NCBI GenBank assembly: GCA_019636655.1
Contig: JAHBXB010000002.1
Coordinates: 446,537 to 510,536, forward strand
DNA length: 64,000 bases
Reading direction: 5' to 3'
Source of the DNA: Phycisphaeraceae bacterium
Lineage (GTDB): Bacteria; Planctomycetota; Phycisphaerae; Phycisphaerales; UBA1924
Shown in pieces: positions 8,576 through 17,330 of this stretch; positions within the stretch are counted from its first letter, which is position 1; each line of letters starts with the position of its first letter. The notes beneath the pieces are model-generated. The model did not search any database and was not told the DNA's origin. It worked only from the letters and a program-made list of their open reading frames with translations. The translations under genes were made by a program, and so were the position numbers.

Positions 8576-9034
8576 ATGAAACACTCCAGACCGTTGTCCG
8601 CGTCGTTCGTTGCACCCGGGTCTACGGCCCGTCTGGTGCTGGTTCTCGTGATCGGCGCGGCATGCGGCGGCGGGTGCTCAACCCCCCGGGACCCATCGAA
8701 GGCCGGACCGCCGGCGACGATGGTCGTCAAGCAGGACCGCATGCTGAACGTACAGGTGTTCCGCGATGAGGCCAAGATCACGATGACCAACACCACCGCC
8801 GAACCGATCCCCGCCGGGCGGATGTGGGTCAACGCGTGGTACAGCATCCAGTTCGAGGGCCTTGGGGTTGGCGAAACGATGGTCCTCAGCCTCGACGAGT
8901 TCCGCGACCAGTACGGCGATGCGTTCCGCGGCGGAGGGTTCTTTGCCGCGAAGCAACCCGAGCGACTGGTGCTGGCCCAGATCCAGACGGAGGATCAGGT
9001 GCTGGGGCTCGTGGTGGTGGGAGGTCAGGAATAG
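8576..9034 (+). CDS. Hypothetical lipoprotein (DUF1425-like beta-sandwich)
   Basis: This 152-residue protein has a lipoprotein signal (VLVLVIGAACGGGCSTP, two possible lipobox cysteines). The mature part contains VQVFRDEAKITMTNTTAEPIPAGRMWVNAWYSIQFEGLGVGET, which looks like a small beta-sandwich; I do not recognise a characterised family with certainty. The ATG at 8576 is chosen because the signal peptide begins there; longer upstream frame overlaps dus. It is the first gene of a plus-strand run with the BshB1-like deacetylase (23 bp later) and mgtE. Confidence 0.65.
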   Translation: MKHSRPLSASFVAPGSTARLVLVLVIGAACGGGCSTPRDPSKAGPPATMVVKQDRMLNVQVFRDEAKITMTNTTAEPIPAGRMWVNAWYSIQFEGLGVGETMVLSLDEFRDQYGDAFRGGGFFAAKQPERLVLAQIQTEDQVLGLVVVGGQE

Positions 9035-9057
9035 AGGCGGCCACCTGGGAGCGTGAG

Positions 9058-9768
9058 ATGGCGAGCATCCTCGTGGTCGGCCCGCACCCGGACGACCAGG
9101 AACTTGGCATGGGCGGGACGATTGCCCGCCTCGCGTCGCAGGGTCACAGCGTGTGCCTGCTGGACATGACCGACGGCGAGCCGACCCCGCACGGCAACCC
9201 GCAGACCCGGGCTCTGGAAGCGGCTGAGGCGGCGAGGGCGCTGTCGAGCCCGGGGAACCCGGTCGTGCGGCGGCAGCTGGGACTGCGCAACCGGTTTGTC
9301 GAGCACTCGATCGAGGCAAGGCACAAGGTGGCGGGGGTGATCCGGGCCGTGCAGGCGCAGGTGCTGTTCGTTCCGTACTTCGAGGATGCGCACCCGGACC
9401 ACGTCGCGGTGACGCGGATCGTGGAGGACGCGAGGTTCGATGCGAAACTGACGGGGCTGCCGATGCCGGGGGACGAGGGGCGGCCGCCGCTGTACCCGAA
9501 GTGGCTGATCTACTACTTCGCGACGCACCTGCGGATCGCGGCGGCCCCGACGTTCATCATGGATACGACGGGGTTCGAGGACTGCAAGCACGCGGCGGTG
9601 CTCGCCTACCGGTCCCAGTTCGTGGTGAACGAGAAGAACCGGGCGGTGGTGGAGTGGGTCGGCGCCGCGGGGAAGTACTTCGGCTCCCGAATCGGGGCCG
9701 CGTCGGGGGAGCCGTTCTACAGCAAGGAGCCGCTCGGGCTCACGGGTCTGGATTCGGTGGTGATGTGA
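9058..9768 (+). CDS. PIG-L/LmbE deacetylase, BshB1-like
   Basis: This 236-residue zinc-dependent N-deacetylase has the metal motif GPHPDDQELGMGG (HPDD) near the start and the third ligand in DAHPDHVAV. The ends of the protein match BshB1, which deacetylates GlcNAc-malate during bacillithiol synthesis: KWLIYYFATHLRIAAAPTFIMD, YRSQF, and GSRIGAASGEPFYSKEPLGL. No bshA or bshC is in the window, so deacetylation of another sugar or mycothiol-like conjugate cannot be excluded. ATG 9058 has GGGAG 6 nt upstream. It sits between a lipoprotein gene and mgtE, suggesting one transcript. Confidence 0.85.
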   Translation: MASILVVGPHPDDQELGMGGTIARLASQGHSVCLLDMTDGEPTPHGNPQTRALEAAEAARALSSPGNPVVRRQLGLRNRFVEHSIEARHKVAGVIRAVQAQVLFVPYFEDAHPDHVAVTRIVEDARFDAKLTGLPMPGDEGRPPLYPKWLIYYFATHLRIAAAPTFIMDTTGFEDCKHAAVLAYRSQFVVNEKNRAVVEWVGAAGKYFGSRIGAASGEPFYSKEPLGLTGLDSVVM

Positions 9769-9823
9769 GCGAGCGCTCCAGTGCGGGCCGGGTAAACTCT
9801 GGCCACGCGCGGAGGGCCCCCGG

Positions 9824-11389
9824 TTGACGCTGACGGCCGAACTCATCCTGCCGGAGGTGAAGGAACTGATCGCCGAGGGGGCGTTCAGTGAACTGCGCCT
9901 CTCGCTCAAGGGGATCCCGCCGGCCGACATCGCGGACATCGTGGCGGGGCTGGAGCCGGCCGAGGCCGCCGTGATGTTCCGCTTCCTGGCGCGGGACGAT
10001 GCAGGTGAGGTGTTCGCGTACCTCGACGGCGAGCACCAGGAACTTCTGATCAACGAACTCGGGGCCAGCGCCTCGCGGGTCGTCGAGGGCATGGACCCTG
10101 ACGACGCCGCGAAACTGCTCGAGGAGCTGCCCACCGAGGTCGCCCAGCGGCTCATCGCATCGCTCAAGCCCGAGGAACGGCGGGAGGTGCAGGCGATCCT
10201 CGGCTACCCCGCCAAGAGCGTCGGCCGCCTGATGACGCCCGACTACGTGACCGTCCGGCCGGAGTGGACGGTGGCGCAGGCGATCGAGCACATCCGCCGG
10301 TACGGACGCGACGCCGAGACGATCAACGTCGTCTACGTCGTTGACGACATGGGCCGGCTGATCGACGACATCCGGCTGCGGCAGATCTTCATGACCGAGC
10401 CGGACCGGCCGGTCGAGAGCCTGATGAACCGCACGTACGTCGCGCTCCGGGCTGACGATCCCCAGGAGGAGGCGGTCACGCAGTTGCTGCGGTACGACCG
10501 CGTGGCCCTCCCGGTGGTGGATTCCCGCGGCGTGCTGCTGGGGATCGTGACGCACGACGACGTCGCCGACGTGGCCCAAGAGGAAGCCACCGAGGACATC
10601 CAGAAGATGGGCGGCACGGAGGCGCTCGACGAGCCGTACAACACGATCCCGCTGTGGCGGCTGTTCATGAAGCGGGGCAAGTGGCTCGCCGTGTTGTTCC
10701 TAGGCGAGATGCTGACGGCCTCGGCGATGACCACCTTCGAGGGGGAGCTGGACCGTGCCGTGGTGCTCGGGCTGTTCATACCGCTGATCGTGTCCAGCGG
10801 CGGGAACAGCGGGTCGCAGGCGTCGACACTCATCATCCGCTCCCTCGCGCTGGGCGAGATCCAGCTCGGCGACTGGTTCGCGGTGTTCCGCAGGGAAGTG
10901 GCCTGCGGCATGATGCTTGGCCTCTTCCTCGGGCTGATCGGGCTGGTTCGGATCCTGGCGTGGCACGAGCTGGGATTCGCGGACTACTCGCGCCACTTCG
11001 TCCTGGTCGGTATCACCGTGGCGACCACGCTCGTGGGGATCGTGATGTGGGGGTCGATCATCGGCAGCATGCTGCCGTTCCTCTTCCGCAGGCTCAAGAT
11101 GGACCCCGCGGCGATCTCCGCGCCGTTCGTCGCCACGCTGGTCGACGTCACGGGCATCATCATCTATTTCTCCTGCGCGCTGCTGCTCCTGCGATCGACG
11201 CTGCTCGCGTCGCACGGGAGCATGCCGGCGTACCGGTTCGAGGTCGGCACCCAGCCGTACGTGATCTTCAACGATCACAAGGGACGGCCTGTGGAGGTGG
11301 CGACCGAGGCGGACAGCACGACCCGCTACCCGGTGGTTCAGCTCGAGCCGGTTGATGCCCGGCCCGCGGGAACAACAAGCAACCGGTAG
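9824..11389 (+). CDS. mgtE: Magnesium transporter MgtE
   Basis: This 521-residue protein has the full MgtE layout: a cytoplasmic helical N domain (about 10-130), a CBS pair (about 134-255, with GRLMTPDYV and VESLMNRTYV), a connecting helix, and five membrane helices from about 285 on. The pore signature IVSSGGNSGSQASTL follows the first membrane helix. It is a Mg2+-gated channel that also admits other divalent ions. Translation appears to start at TTG 9824 with GGAGG 8 nt upstream; no ATG lies near. A tail of about 40 residues after the last helix is hydrophilic. It ends 12 bp from the convergent hydrolase gene. Confidence 0.95.
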   Translation: MTLTAELILPEVKELIAEGAFSELRLSLKGIPPADIADIVAGLEPAEAAVMFRFLARDDAGEVFAYLDGEHQELLINELGASASRVVEGMDPDDAAKLLEELPTEVAQRLIASLKPEERREVQAILGYPAKSVGRLMTPDYVTVRPEWTVAQAIEHIRRYGRDAETINVVYVVDDMGRLIDDIRLRQIFMTEPDRPVESLMNRTYVALRADDPQEEAVTQLLRYDRVALPVVDSRGVLLGIVTHDDVADVAQEEATEDIQKMGGTEALDEPYNTIPLWRLFMKRGKWLAVLFLGEMLTASAMTTFEGELDRAVVLGLFIPLIVSSGGNSGSQASTLIIRSLALGEIQLGDWFAVFRREVACGMMLGLFLGLIGLVRILAWHELGFADYSRHFVLVGITVATTLVGIVMWGSIIGSMLPFLFRRLKMDPAAISAPFVATLVDVTGIIIYFSCALLLLRSTLLASHGSMPAYRFEVGTQPYVIFNDHKGRPVEVATEADSTTRYPVVQLEPVDARPAGTTSNR

Positions 11390-11401
11390 AGCCCGCGCCG
11401 A

Positions 11402-12886
11402 TCAGTGATCCAGCCCCGCCTTGAGCCGCAACCACTGCGTCATCCGGTCCAGCGCCTCGGGGCTGACGGTCTCCTCGATCCGCGAATACTCGTCGATGCC
11501 GCCGGTCTTGGCGGTCTGGAGCATGTGGTTAAGGCCGGGGAGTTCCACAATCGTGACGTCCGTGTTGCCGCCGTCGGCGAGGGCCTTGCGGATCTCCGGC
11601 AGGTTCTGCGCGGGCATCACCTGGAGATCGAGCGACCCGTTGAGCGCCAGCACCGGACAGGAGGTCCGGCGGAGGAAATCCCTGGGGTCCAGCGCGATGA
11701 ACATCTCCATCCACGGCGAACGCATCGCCGCGATATGGCGGCTGACGATGGTGTCGAAGGCCGGATCGGCGGCGTCGCCGCCCTGTGCAACGACAAGTTC
11801 CTCCATGAACGGACGGATCTCGTCGTCGCCGGCGCGAGAGACGACCAGGTCCAGCACCTTCGCCTGCGCCGCCCGCTGGCGAGCGATGTTCTCCTCATTG
11901 ACACCGGCGGCCCGGTTGATCGCGGCGAGCTGCTCGCGCAGAACCTCGCCCCCCGGCACGCCGGTGCCCGCGAGCAGCACGATGTATGAAACATCCTTCG
12001 ATTCCGACGCCACCATCGGGGCGATCAGTCCCCCCTCGGAGTGCCCGATCAACCCGAGCCGCCGCGGATCGATCTCCGGCTGGTTCTTGAGGAACTCCAG
12101 GGCGACGCGTACGTCTCCCGCGAACGTGACCGTGGTTGCATCGAAGGGGTTTGGCGCGGACGAGCCGCCGACTCCGCGGTCATCGGATCGGAGGGAGGCG
12201 ATGCCGTGCCGCGCGAGATGGTCGGCGATCACCAGGAACGGGCGGTGGCCCATGATCGCCTCATCTCGGTCCTGCGGGCCAGACCCGGTGATGAAGACCA
12301 CGCAGGGGTGCGGCCCGTCGCCCGCTGGGATCGTGAGCGTGCCCGCGAGCGTGGCGCCGTCCGCCGGGTTGGTGTACGTCACGTCCCGCGAGGTGTAGGG
12401 GAATGGCGGCTTGGGGTCCTGGGGGCGGACCGGCTCGGCCGACTCGTCCGCGCCGAGCCGCCGCATCGTGACGTTGAACTCGCCACCGGCCTGCTTCATT
12501 GTTCCGTGTGCCGAGCCCCCATCGGCGGCTCGCTCGACGTCGAAGTGGGCCCACGATGGACGCGGCATGCTCGCCAGGCCAAGCGTGAACTTCATGGTCG
12601 AGCCGCTCAACGACACGTCGCGGAGGCCCGCATCCTTGAGCCCCTGCATCGGGATCGACATGGTCGCCGATGGCGTTTCGGCCCTGGTGACGACAATCGT
12701 GAAATCGAGCGAAGCCCCGCCGGGAAGGGCGATCGAGCCGGTCCATCGTTCCTTCTCGGCACTCGGCGCCGCCGGGGCGGAGGGCTCTGCGTATGGCGTT
12801 GCCGGCGATTCAGGCTGTGCCGGCAGCCACGATGCGAGGGCAAGATACACCGCCATGGCCGATGCGAGGGGCAGTCGGAGTGTCAT
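11402..12886 (-). CDS. Exported alpha/beta hydrolase with N-terminal beta domain
   Basis: This 494-residue protein has a signal peptide (LRLPLASAMAVYLALASWLPAQP), an N-terminal beta-rich domain to about residue 150, then an alpha/beta hydrolase of the serine aminopeptidase/dipeptidyl-hydrolase type. The nucleophile elbow is GLIGHSEGGLIAP, the acid is in LNGSLDLQV, and the catalytic histidine is in LPGLNHMLQ. It resembles exported esterases/acyl hydrolases of Bacteroidetes and planctomycetes whose substrates are unknown. The ATG at 12884-12886 follows GGAGG by 9 nt and begins the signal peptide, so I prefer it to the earlier in-frame start. Confidence 0.87.
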   Translation of the reverse strand: MTLRLPLASAMAVYLALASWLPAQPESPATPYAEPSAPAAPSAEKERWTGSIALPGGASLDFTIVVTRAETPSATMSIPMQGLKDAGLRDVSLSGSTMKFTLGLASMPRPSWAHFDVERAADGGSAHGTMKQAGGEFNVTMRRLGADESAEPVRPQDPKPPFPYTSRDVTYTNPADGATLAGTLTIPAGDGPHPCVVFITGSGPQDRDEAIMGHRPFLVIADHLARHGIASLRSDDRGVGGSSAPNPFDATTVTFAGDVRVALEFLKNQPEIDPRRLGLIGHSEGGLIAPMVASESKDVSYIVLLAGTGVPGGEVLREQLAAINRAAGVNEENIARQRAAQAKVLDLVVSRAGDDEIRPFMEELVVAQGGDAADPAFDTIVSRHIAAMRSPWMEMFIALDPRDFLRRTSCPVLALNGSLDLQVMPAQNLPEIRKALADGGNTDVTIVELPGLNHMLQTAKTGGIDEYSRIEETVSPEALDRMTQWLRLKAGLDH

Positions 12887-13048
12887 GATCACAAGCCTCC
12901 GGGAGGGAGAGTACGAGTCCACACGCGGATTGTTGGCCAAGTCGCCGCCCGTGTTGCAGGGCGCCTCGCCACCGAGCGTACCAAAGAAAACGCGGCCCGT
13001 TCGGCTTCCGCCGCTCGCGCCGCGCTGTAGTTCATGGCGAAAAACGAC

Positions 13049-15079
13049 TCAAGTCGCCGCGATTGGCCGCAGCCGCTTGGGAGGAGCGGCGGCAGGAGCC
13101 GGTTCGGGCACCGCCACATCGCCCTCCGAAAACGCCTCGCCGAAACGGAACAGGCGGAATGAGTTGCCGATCACGAACACATCGCCCAGGCCGTGGTAGA
13201 GCGCCGCGAGGAGGACTCCGAGGTAGCCGGTCGCCGCGATCGTGAGGCCGATCACCGCGATCAGGATCGACGCGACGATGTTCTGGACGATGATCGCCCG
13301 CGTCCGCCGGGCCAGTTCGATGAGGAAGGGGATGCGGGCCAGGTCGTCGTTGATCAGCACCACGCCAGCGGAGTTCGCCGCGATATCCGATCCACCCTGG
13401 CCGCCCATCGCAACACCGACATCGGCCTCGGCGAGGGAGGGCCCATCGTTGATGCCGTCGCCCACCATCATCACCCGCCGGCCCGTGCGGCCGAGCGACT
13501 GGACGAGGGCGTGCTTCTCCTCAGGGTGGCACTCGGCCTCGATCACGTCGGCGCCGACGGCCCGGCCTACCCGCTCGGCGACCGAGATGCGGTCGCCGGT
13601 GAGCAGCACGAGGCGACGGACGCCGATCTCGCGGAGGCGGTCGATCACGCCGCGGGCGTTGGTCCGCATCTTGTCCTCGAGCCCGACCACGCCGAGATAG
13701 CGCTCGTTGCGCACGACGTGCACACCGGTCATCCCCTCGATGCGGCTCTCGACAGCGCCGACCTGGCCCGCGATCTGAGGGAACAACTCGACGAGCCACG
13801 ACGCTCGACCGACACAGAGCTCGCCCATCGAGGTGCGGGCACGGATGCCCCGGCCGTGCACCTCCTCAAAATCGCTGGACTGATCCGGCTTGATCCGGGC
13901 GGCCAGCGCCGTCGACATAATGGACGTCGCCAGCGGGTGGTTCGAGTGCTGCTCGCCGTCGGCCGCGGCCTGCAGCAGTTCAGCGCCCTCGACACCGTCG
14001 GCCGGGACCAGGCGGGAGACCGCAAAGACGCCGGTGGTGATCGTGCCGGTCTTGTCGAGCACGACCGTGTCCACGCCCGCGGAGGCTTCAAGGTAGTGCG
14101 TCCGCTTGATCAGGATCCCCAGGCGGGCGGCCGCGGCGAACGAGGCCACCATCGCCATCGGCGAGGAGAGCAGCAACGCCGACGGGCACGCGACGATCAG
14201 CACCGAGATGGCCCGCTCGACGTCCTTGGTCAGGAACCAGACGACAAACGCGACCGAGATGGTGACGGGAACGAAGAACTTCGAAACTTGCTCGATGATG
14301 AGCTGGCGGGGCGTCTTGGACTGCTCGGCCTCCCGGATGAGTTGGGTGACCTTGCCGATGGTCGTGTCTTCGCCGACCAGCGTGGCCCGCAGGTCAATGA
14401 CCCCGGAAAGGTTGGTCGTGCCAGCGTAGACCGGCGCCCCGCTCTGCACCTCGTGCGGGACGGCCTCGCCCGTGAGCGAGGCCTGGTTGATCGCCGACGT
14501 GCCGGAGACAACCACGCCGTCGACCGGCAGGTTCTCGCCCGGACGGACGCGGACGGTGTCGCCCACTCGGACCTGATCGAGTTTGACCTCCACCTCGGAC
14601 CCATCCCGAACGATGCGGGCGGTGTCGGGGGTCAGGCCGATCAAGTCCTCGATCGCCCGCTGCGCGCCCCACGCGCGCTGGCGGACAAACTGGTCCGCCA
14701 CGAGCAGGATGAACGCCAGGAGACCCGCGGTGACGTAGTCACCGATCGCGATCGCCGCGATGATGGCCAGCGAAGCCAGCGACGACGTCGAGGCGCTGCC
14801 CTTCCACAACTCCTGCACGGCCGCCTTGAACAGCGGGTAGCCGAGGAGCAAGGCCCCAAGGAAGGCCGGGACCTGAGCAATCACCTCGGCAATCGAGTTG
14901 GGGAAGAGTGTTCTGGCCACGATGGTCGCCAGCACCATCGTCCCGCCGACCAGGTACCAGCGTGTGTACCGCTCCAGTTGCACGTTGTGGTGCGAACAGC
15001 ACGCGGTCCCGGCCGGGTCCGACGGCGTGCCGCCATGCTGGTGCGAGTGGTCGTGAGAGTGCGCCGGGGCGGTGGTCAT
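13049..15079 (-). CDS. P1B-type heavy metal translocating ATPase with CPS motif
   Basis: This 676-residue P-type ATPase has a His/Cys-rich cytoplasmic start (HSHDHSHQHGG, CCSHH) instead of an HMA domain, paired membrane helices, the actuator motif TGEA (203-206), the membrane metal motif CPS (298-300), phosphorylation site DKTGT (Asp342), the HP dipeptide in HSNHPLA and the hinge GDGINDGPSLAEADVGVAMG. It exports or distributes a transition metal at ATP cost. The usual CPC, SPC or CPH triad is replaced by CPS, so Cu versus Zn/Cd/Co cannot be inferred. ATG 15077-15079 is chosen for the His-rich start. It is divergent from gpsA across 211 bp. Confidence 0.9.
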   Translation of the reverse strand: MTTAPAHSHDHSHQHGGTPSDPAGTACCSHHNVQLERYTRWYLVGGTMVLATIVARTLFPNSIAEVIAQVPAFLGALLLGYPLFKAAVQELWKGSASTSSLASLAIIAAIAIGDYVTAGLLAFILLVADQFVRQRAWGAQRAIEDLIGLTPDTARIVRDGSEVEVKLDQVRVGDTVRVRPGENLPVDGVVVSGTSAINQASLTGEAVPHEVQSGAPVYAGTTNLSGVIDLRATLVGEDTTIGKVTQLIREAEQSKTPRQLIIEQVSKFFVPVTISVAFVVWFLTKDVERAISVLIVACPSALLLSSPMAMVASFAAAARLGILIKRTHYLEASAGVDTVVLDKTGTITTGVFAVSRLVPADGVEGAELLQAAADGEQHSNHPLATSIMSTALAARIKPDQSSDFEEVHGRGIRARTSMGELCVGRASWLVELFPQIAGQVGAVESRIEGMTGVHVVRNERYLGVVGLEDKMRTNARGVIDRLREIGVRRLVLLTGDRISVAERVGRAVGADVIEAECHPEEKHALVQSLGRTGRRVMMVGDGINDGPSLAEADVGVAMGGQGGSDIAANSAGVVLINDDLARIPFLIELARRTRAIIVQNIVASILIAVIGLTIAATGYLGVLLAALYHGLGDVFVIGNSFRLFRFGEAFSEGDVAVPEPAPAAAPPKRLRPIAAT

Positions 15080-15290
15080 GCGTTCAAACTCCACCCCCTT
15101 GCCGCGGCCGATCGGGCCCAACCCCGAGCCCCGACTCCGGCAGAACGCCGGCTGGAGCCCGCCGCGGTGGAAGGTATGCGTCCGGGAGTCCCGGAGGCGT
15201 CGGTATGGTAGCCCCGGGGACGTCTCCGCCGGGCACTGTCGGGTTCGGTACGCTCTGGGGCGGCGACGGGTTCGCCGGCGGAGGCTCCCA

Positions 15291-16382
15291 ATGGCGAAGC
15301 AGGGTTCAACGGGTCGGCCGGGAGGAGGAGCGGGCACCGGCGAGGGCGCGGGGGCACGGCCGCGGGTCGCCATTCTCGGGCTGGGACAGATGGGCCTGGT
15401 CTGCGCCGGGATCCTGGGGGGGCGATCGGGGGGCGCCGGTCCTGGGCCGGAAGTCGTCATGTGGGGGCACAGCGTCGACGAAGCCGGCGAGCTAACGCAG
15501 ACCCGCCGCAGCGACAGGCTCCCGGGGTTCAGCCTTCCCGAATCGATCCGCGTGACCGACTCTGAGCGCGCCGCGCTCCGGGGGGCAGATCTGATCGTCG
15601 TCGCGATCCCGGTGCAGTTCATCCGGAGCGTCTTCGAACGGATCCGAAAGCACGTTCCCGCGGGCGTGGCGCTGCTGTCAGTGGCCAAGGGGATTGAGAA
15701 CGAGACCCTGCTGACGCCGACCAGGATCATGCTTGACGCCTTGGGAGAGGCCCCGGGCTCCAGGCCGGTGGGCGTGCTGAGCGGGCCGACCATCGCGGGC
15801 GAACTGGCCCGATGCCTGCCGGCAACGATGATCGCCGCGAGCGACGACGCCGCACTCGCGGAACGGGTGCAGGGCCTGTTCTCCACCAGTTACCTGCGCG
15901 TCTACACCAGCGAGGACGTGCTAGGGGTGGAGCTGGCGGGCGCGGTGAAGAACGTGATCGCGATCGCCGCGGGCGGGCTGGACGGGCTCCAGGCGGGGTA
16001 CAACGCCAAGAGCGCGCTCCTCGCGCGGGGGCTGGCGGAGATCACGCGGCTGGGGGTCGCGATGGGGGCCAGCCGCGAGACGTTCTTCGGCCTTGCCGGC
16101 GCGGGCGACCTCGCGACGACCTGCTTCTCACCCGAGGGGCGCAACCGCTCCTGCGGAGAGGCCCTCGGGCGCGGCGAGAAGCTCGACGACTACCTCAAGC
16201 GGGTAAAGTGGGTTGTCGAGGGCGTCGCCACGGCCAAGAGTGTCATGGGGCTGGCCAGGAAGTTCGACGTGGAGATGCCGATCGCCTCGGCGGTGTACGC
16301 CGTGCTCTACAAGGGAATGGACCCCATCGATGGGATCGGGCGGCTGATGAGCCGGGAGCTGAAGGCCGAACGGGTCGGGTGA
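15291..16382 (+). CDS. gpsA: Glycerol-3-phosphate dehydrogenase [NAD(P)+]
   Basis: This 363-residue cytoplasmic enzyme reduces dihydroxyacetone phosphate to sn-glycerol 3-phosphate for phospholipid synthesis. It shows the Rossmann motif VAILGLGQMG, the family block VAKGIENETLLTPTRIM, GVLSGPTIAGELA, the catalytic-lysine region GVELAGAVKNVIAIAAGG and the C-terminal segment GLAGAGDLATTCFSPEGRNRSCGEALGRG. A Gly-rich stretch of about 25 residues precedes the fold and is specific to this copy. ATG 15291 has GGAGG 6 nt upstream, which excludes the longer overlapping frame. It stops 13 bp from the convergent PEP-CTERM-like gene. Confidence 0.95.
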   Translation: MAKQGSTGRPGGGAGTGEGAGARPRVAILGLGQMGLVCAGILGGRSGGAGPGPEVVMWGHSVDEAGELTQTRRSDRLPGFSLPESIRVTDSERAALRGADLIVVAIPVQFIRSVFERIRKHVPAGVALLSVAKGIENETLLTPTRIMLDALGEAPGSRPVGVLSGPTIAGELARCLPATMIAASDDAALAERVQGLFSTSYLRVYTSEDVLGVELAGAVKNVIAIAAGGLDGLQAGYNAKSALLARGLAEITRLGVAMGASRETFFGLAGAGDLATTCFSPEGRNRSCGEALGRGEKLDDYLKRVKWVVEGVATAKSVMGLARKFDVEMPIASAVYAVLYKGMDPIDGIGRLMSRELKAERVG

Positions 16383-16395
16383 GGAGGCGAGCCTG

Positions 16396-17157
16396 TCAAC
16401 GCCGACGACGCAGCGTCGCAATCCCGGCAAGTCCGAGCAATGCAACCGGAGCCGGGGAAGGAACGGTCGTCCACATCTGGATGTCGTCGACCGCGTCCGG
16501 CGAGATTGGATCCGGATCGAAGATGTTGATGCGGCCGATGGGCACGGTCGACCACACGCCGAAGAAGACCTTCGCCGGGTTGGTCGACACCGGGCCGGCG
16601 AACGTGTACTGCCCGATGAGGACGTCGCTGACATCGAAGATGCCGACAGTCCATCCCGCATCGCCGAACCCGGCGAAGCGGGAGAGTTCGAAGCCGATTC
16701 CGGTCTTGTCGCCCGATCCGAAGATCAGGTCGATGCTGCAGTGCACGCCGGAGAGTATTCCCAGGTCCTCGCCGACCTTGATGCTGTTGGAGCCAAACGC
16801 GCCTGGGCCGAGGGCAAAGAGGGCCTGGGGGTTGTTCGATGGAACATCGACCGGGGCCAGGGGGCCCGGGAGCCGGTTGGTCTGGATCGTGAGGTTCGCC
16901 GACATCAGACCCTCCGGGAATACCGGCCCGTTGGGCTGTCCGCCGGTCAGGTAGTCGGGGAAGGGCATCTTGCCCTGCTGCTGGACAATGCCGTACTCAA
17001 AGTCCTCGATCCCCTTGAGGATCTTGCTGCTGGCCAGCATCTGGTCGTGGAACGGACCCGCCTCCGTGAAGTAGGCGATATCGGCGGAACTTGCCGACGT
17101 GGCTGCGAGCGGAGCGCACAGCGCATGCACGAGCATGAATCGGGGAGGCGTTCTCAT
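16396..17157 (-). CDS. Secreted protein with PEP-CTERM-like sorting tail
   Basis: This 253-residue exported protein starts with a signal peptide (HALCAPLAATSASSA). The body is beta-rich with repeated Gly/Asp/Asn surface loops. It ends in VPSPAPVALLGLAGIATLRRRR: a Pro-rich turn, a hydrophobic helix and an Arg cluster. That is the planctomycete form of PEP-CTERM sorting signals, which are read by an exosortase and anchor or release proteins at the surface. The usual PEP triplet is PSP/PAP here. ATG 17155-17157 has AAGGAG 7 nt upstream. No exosortase gene is present in the window. Confidence 0.8.
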   Translation of the reverse strand: MRTPPRFMLVHALCAPLAATSASSADIAYFTEAGPFHDQMLASSKILKGIEDFEYGIVQQQGKMPFPDYLTGGQPNGPVFPEGLMSANLTIQTNRLPGPLAPVDVPSNNPQALFALGPGAFGSNSIKVGEDLGILSGVHCSIDLIFGSGDKTGIGFELSRFAGFGDAGWTVGIFDVSDVLIGQYTFAGPVSTNPAKVFFGVWSTVPIGRINIFDPDPISPDAVDDIQMWTTVPSPAPVALLGLAGIATLRRRR

Positions 17158-17330
17158 CTCTCTACTCCTTGCCCGGTCTCCCGGGGCGATGCCGCCGACC
17201 GATCGGTCGGCTTGAAGCGGGCAGTGTACTTGCACCGCCCGTCGGCACAAGCAGCCGACCGAACTGTGTCCGCGGCACGCCTGCGGCCCTCACGAGTTCG
17301 CCGCCGCGCCGAGCGCCTAGCCTGCAACCC

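Noticed and set aside
13193-15211. Plus-strand frame of 672 codons opposite the P1B ATPase
   Set aside because: Shadow frame; the ATPase motifs lie on the other strand.
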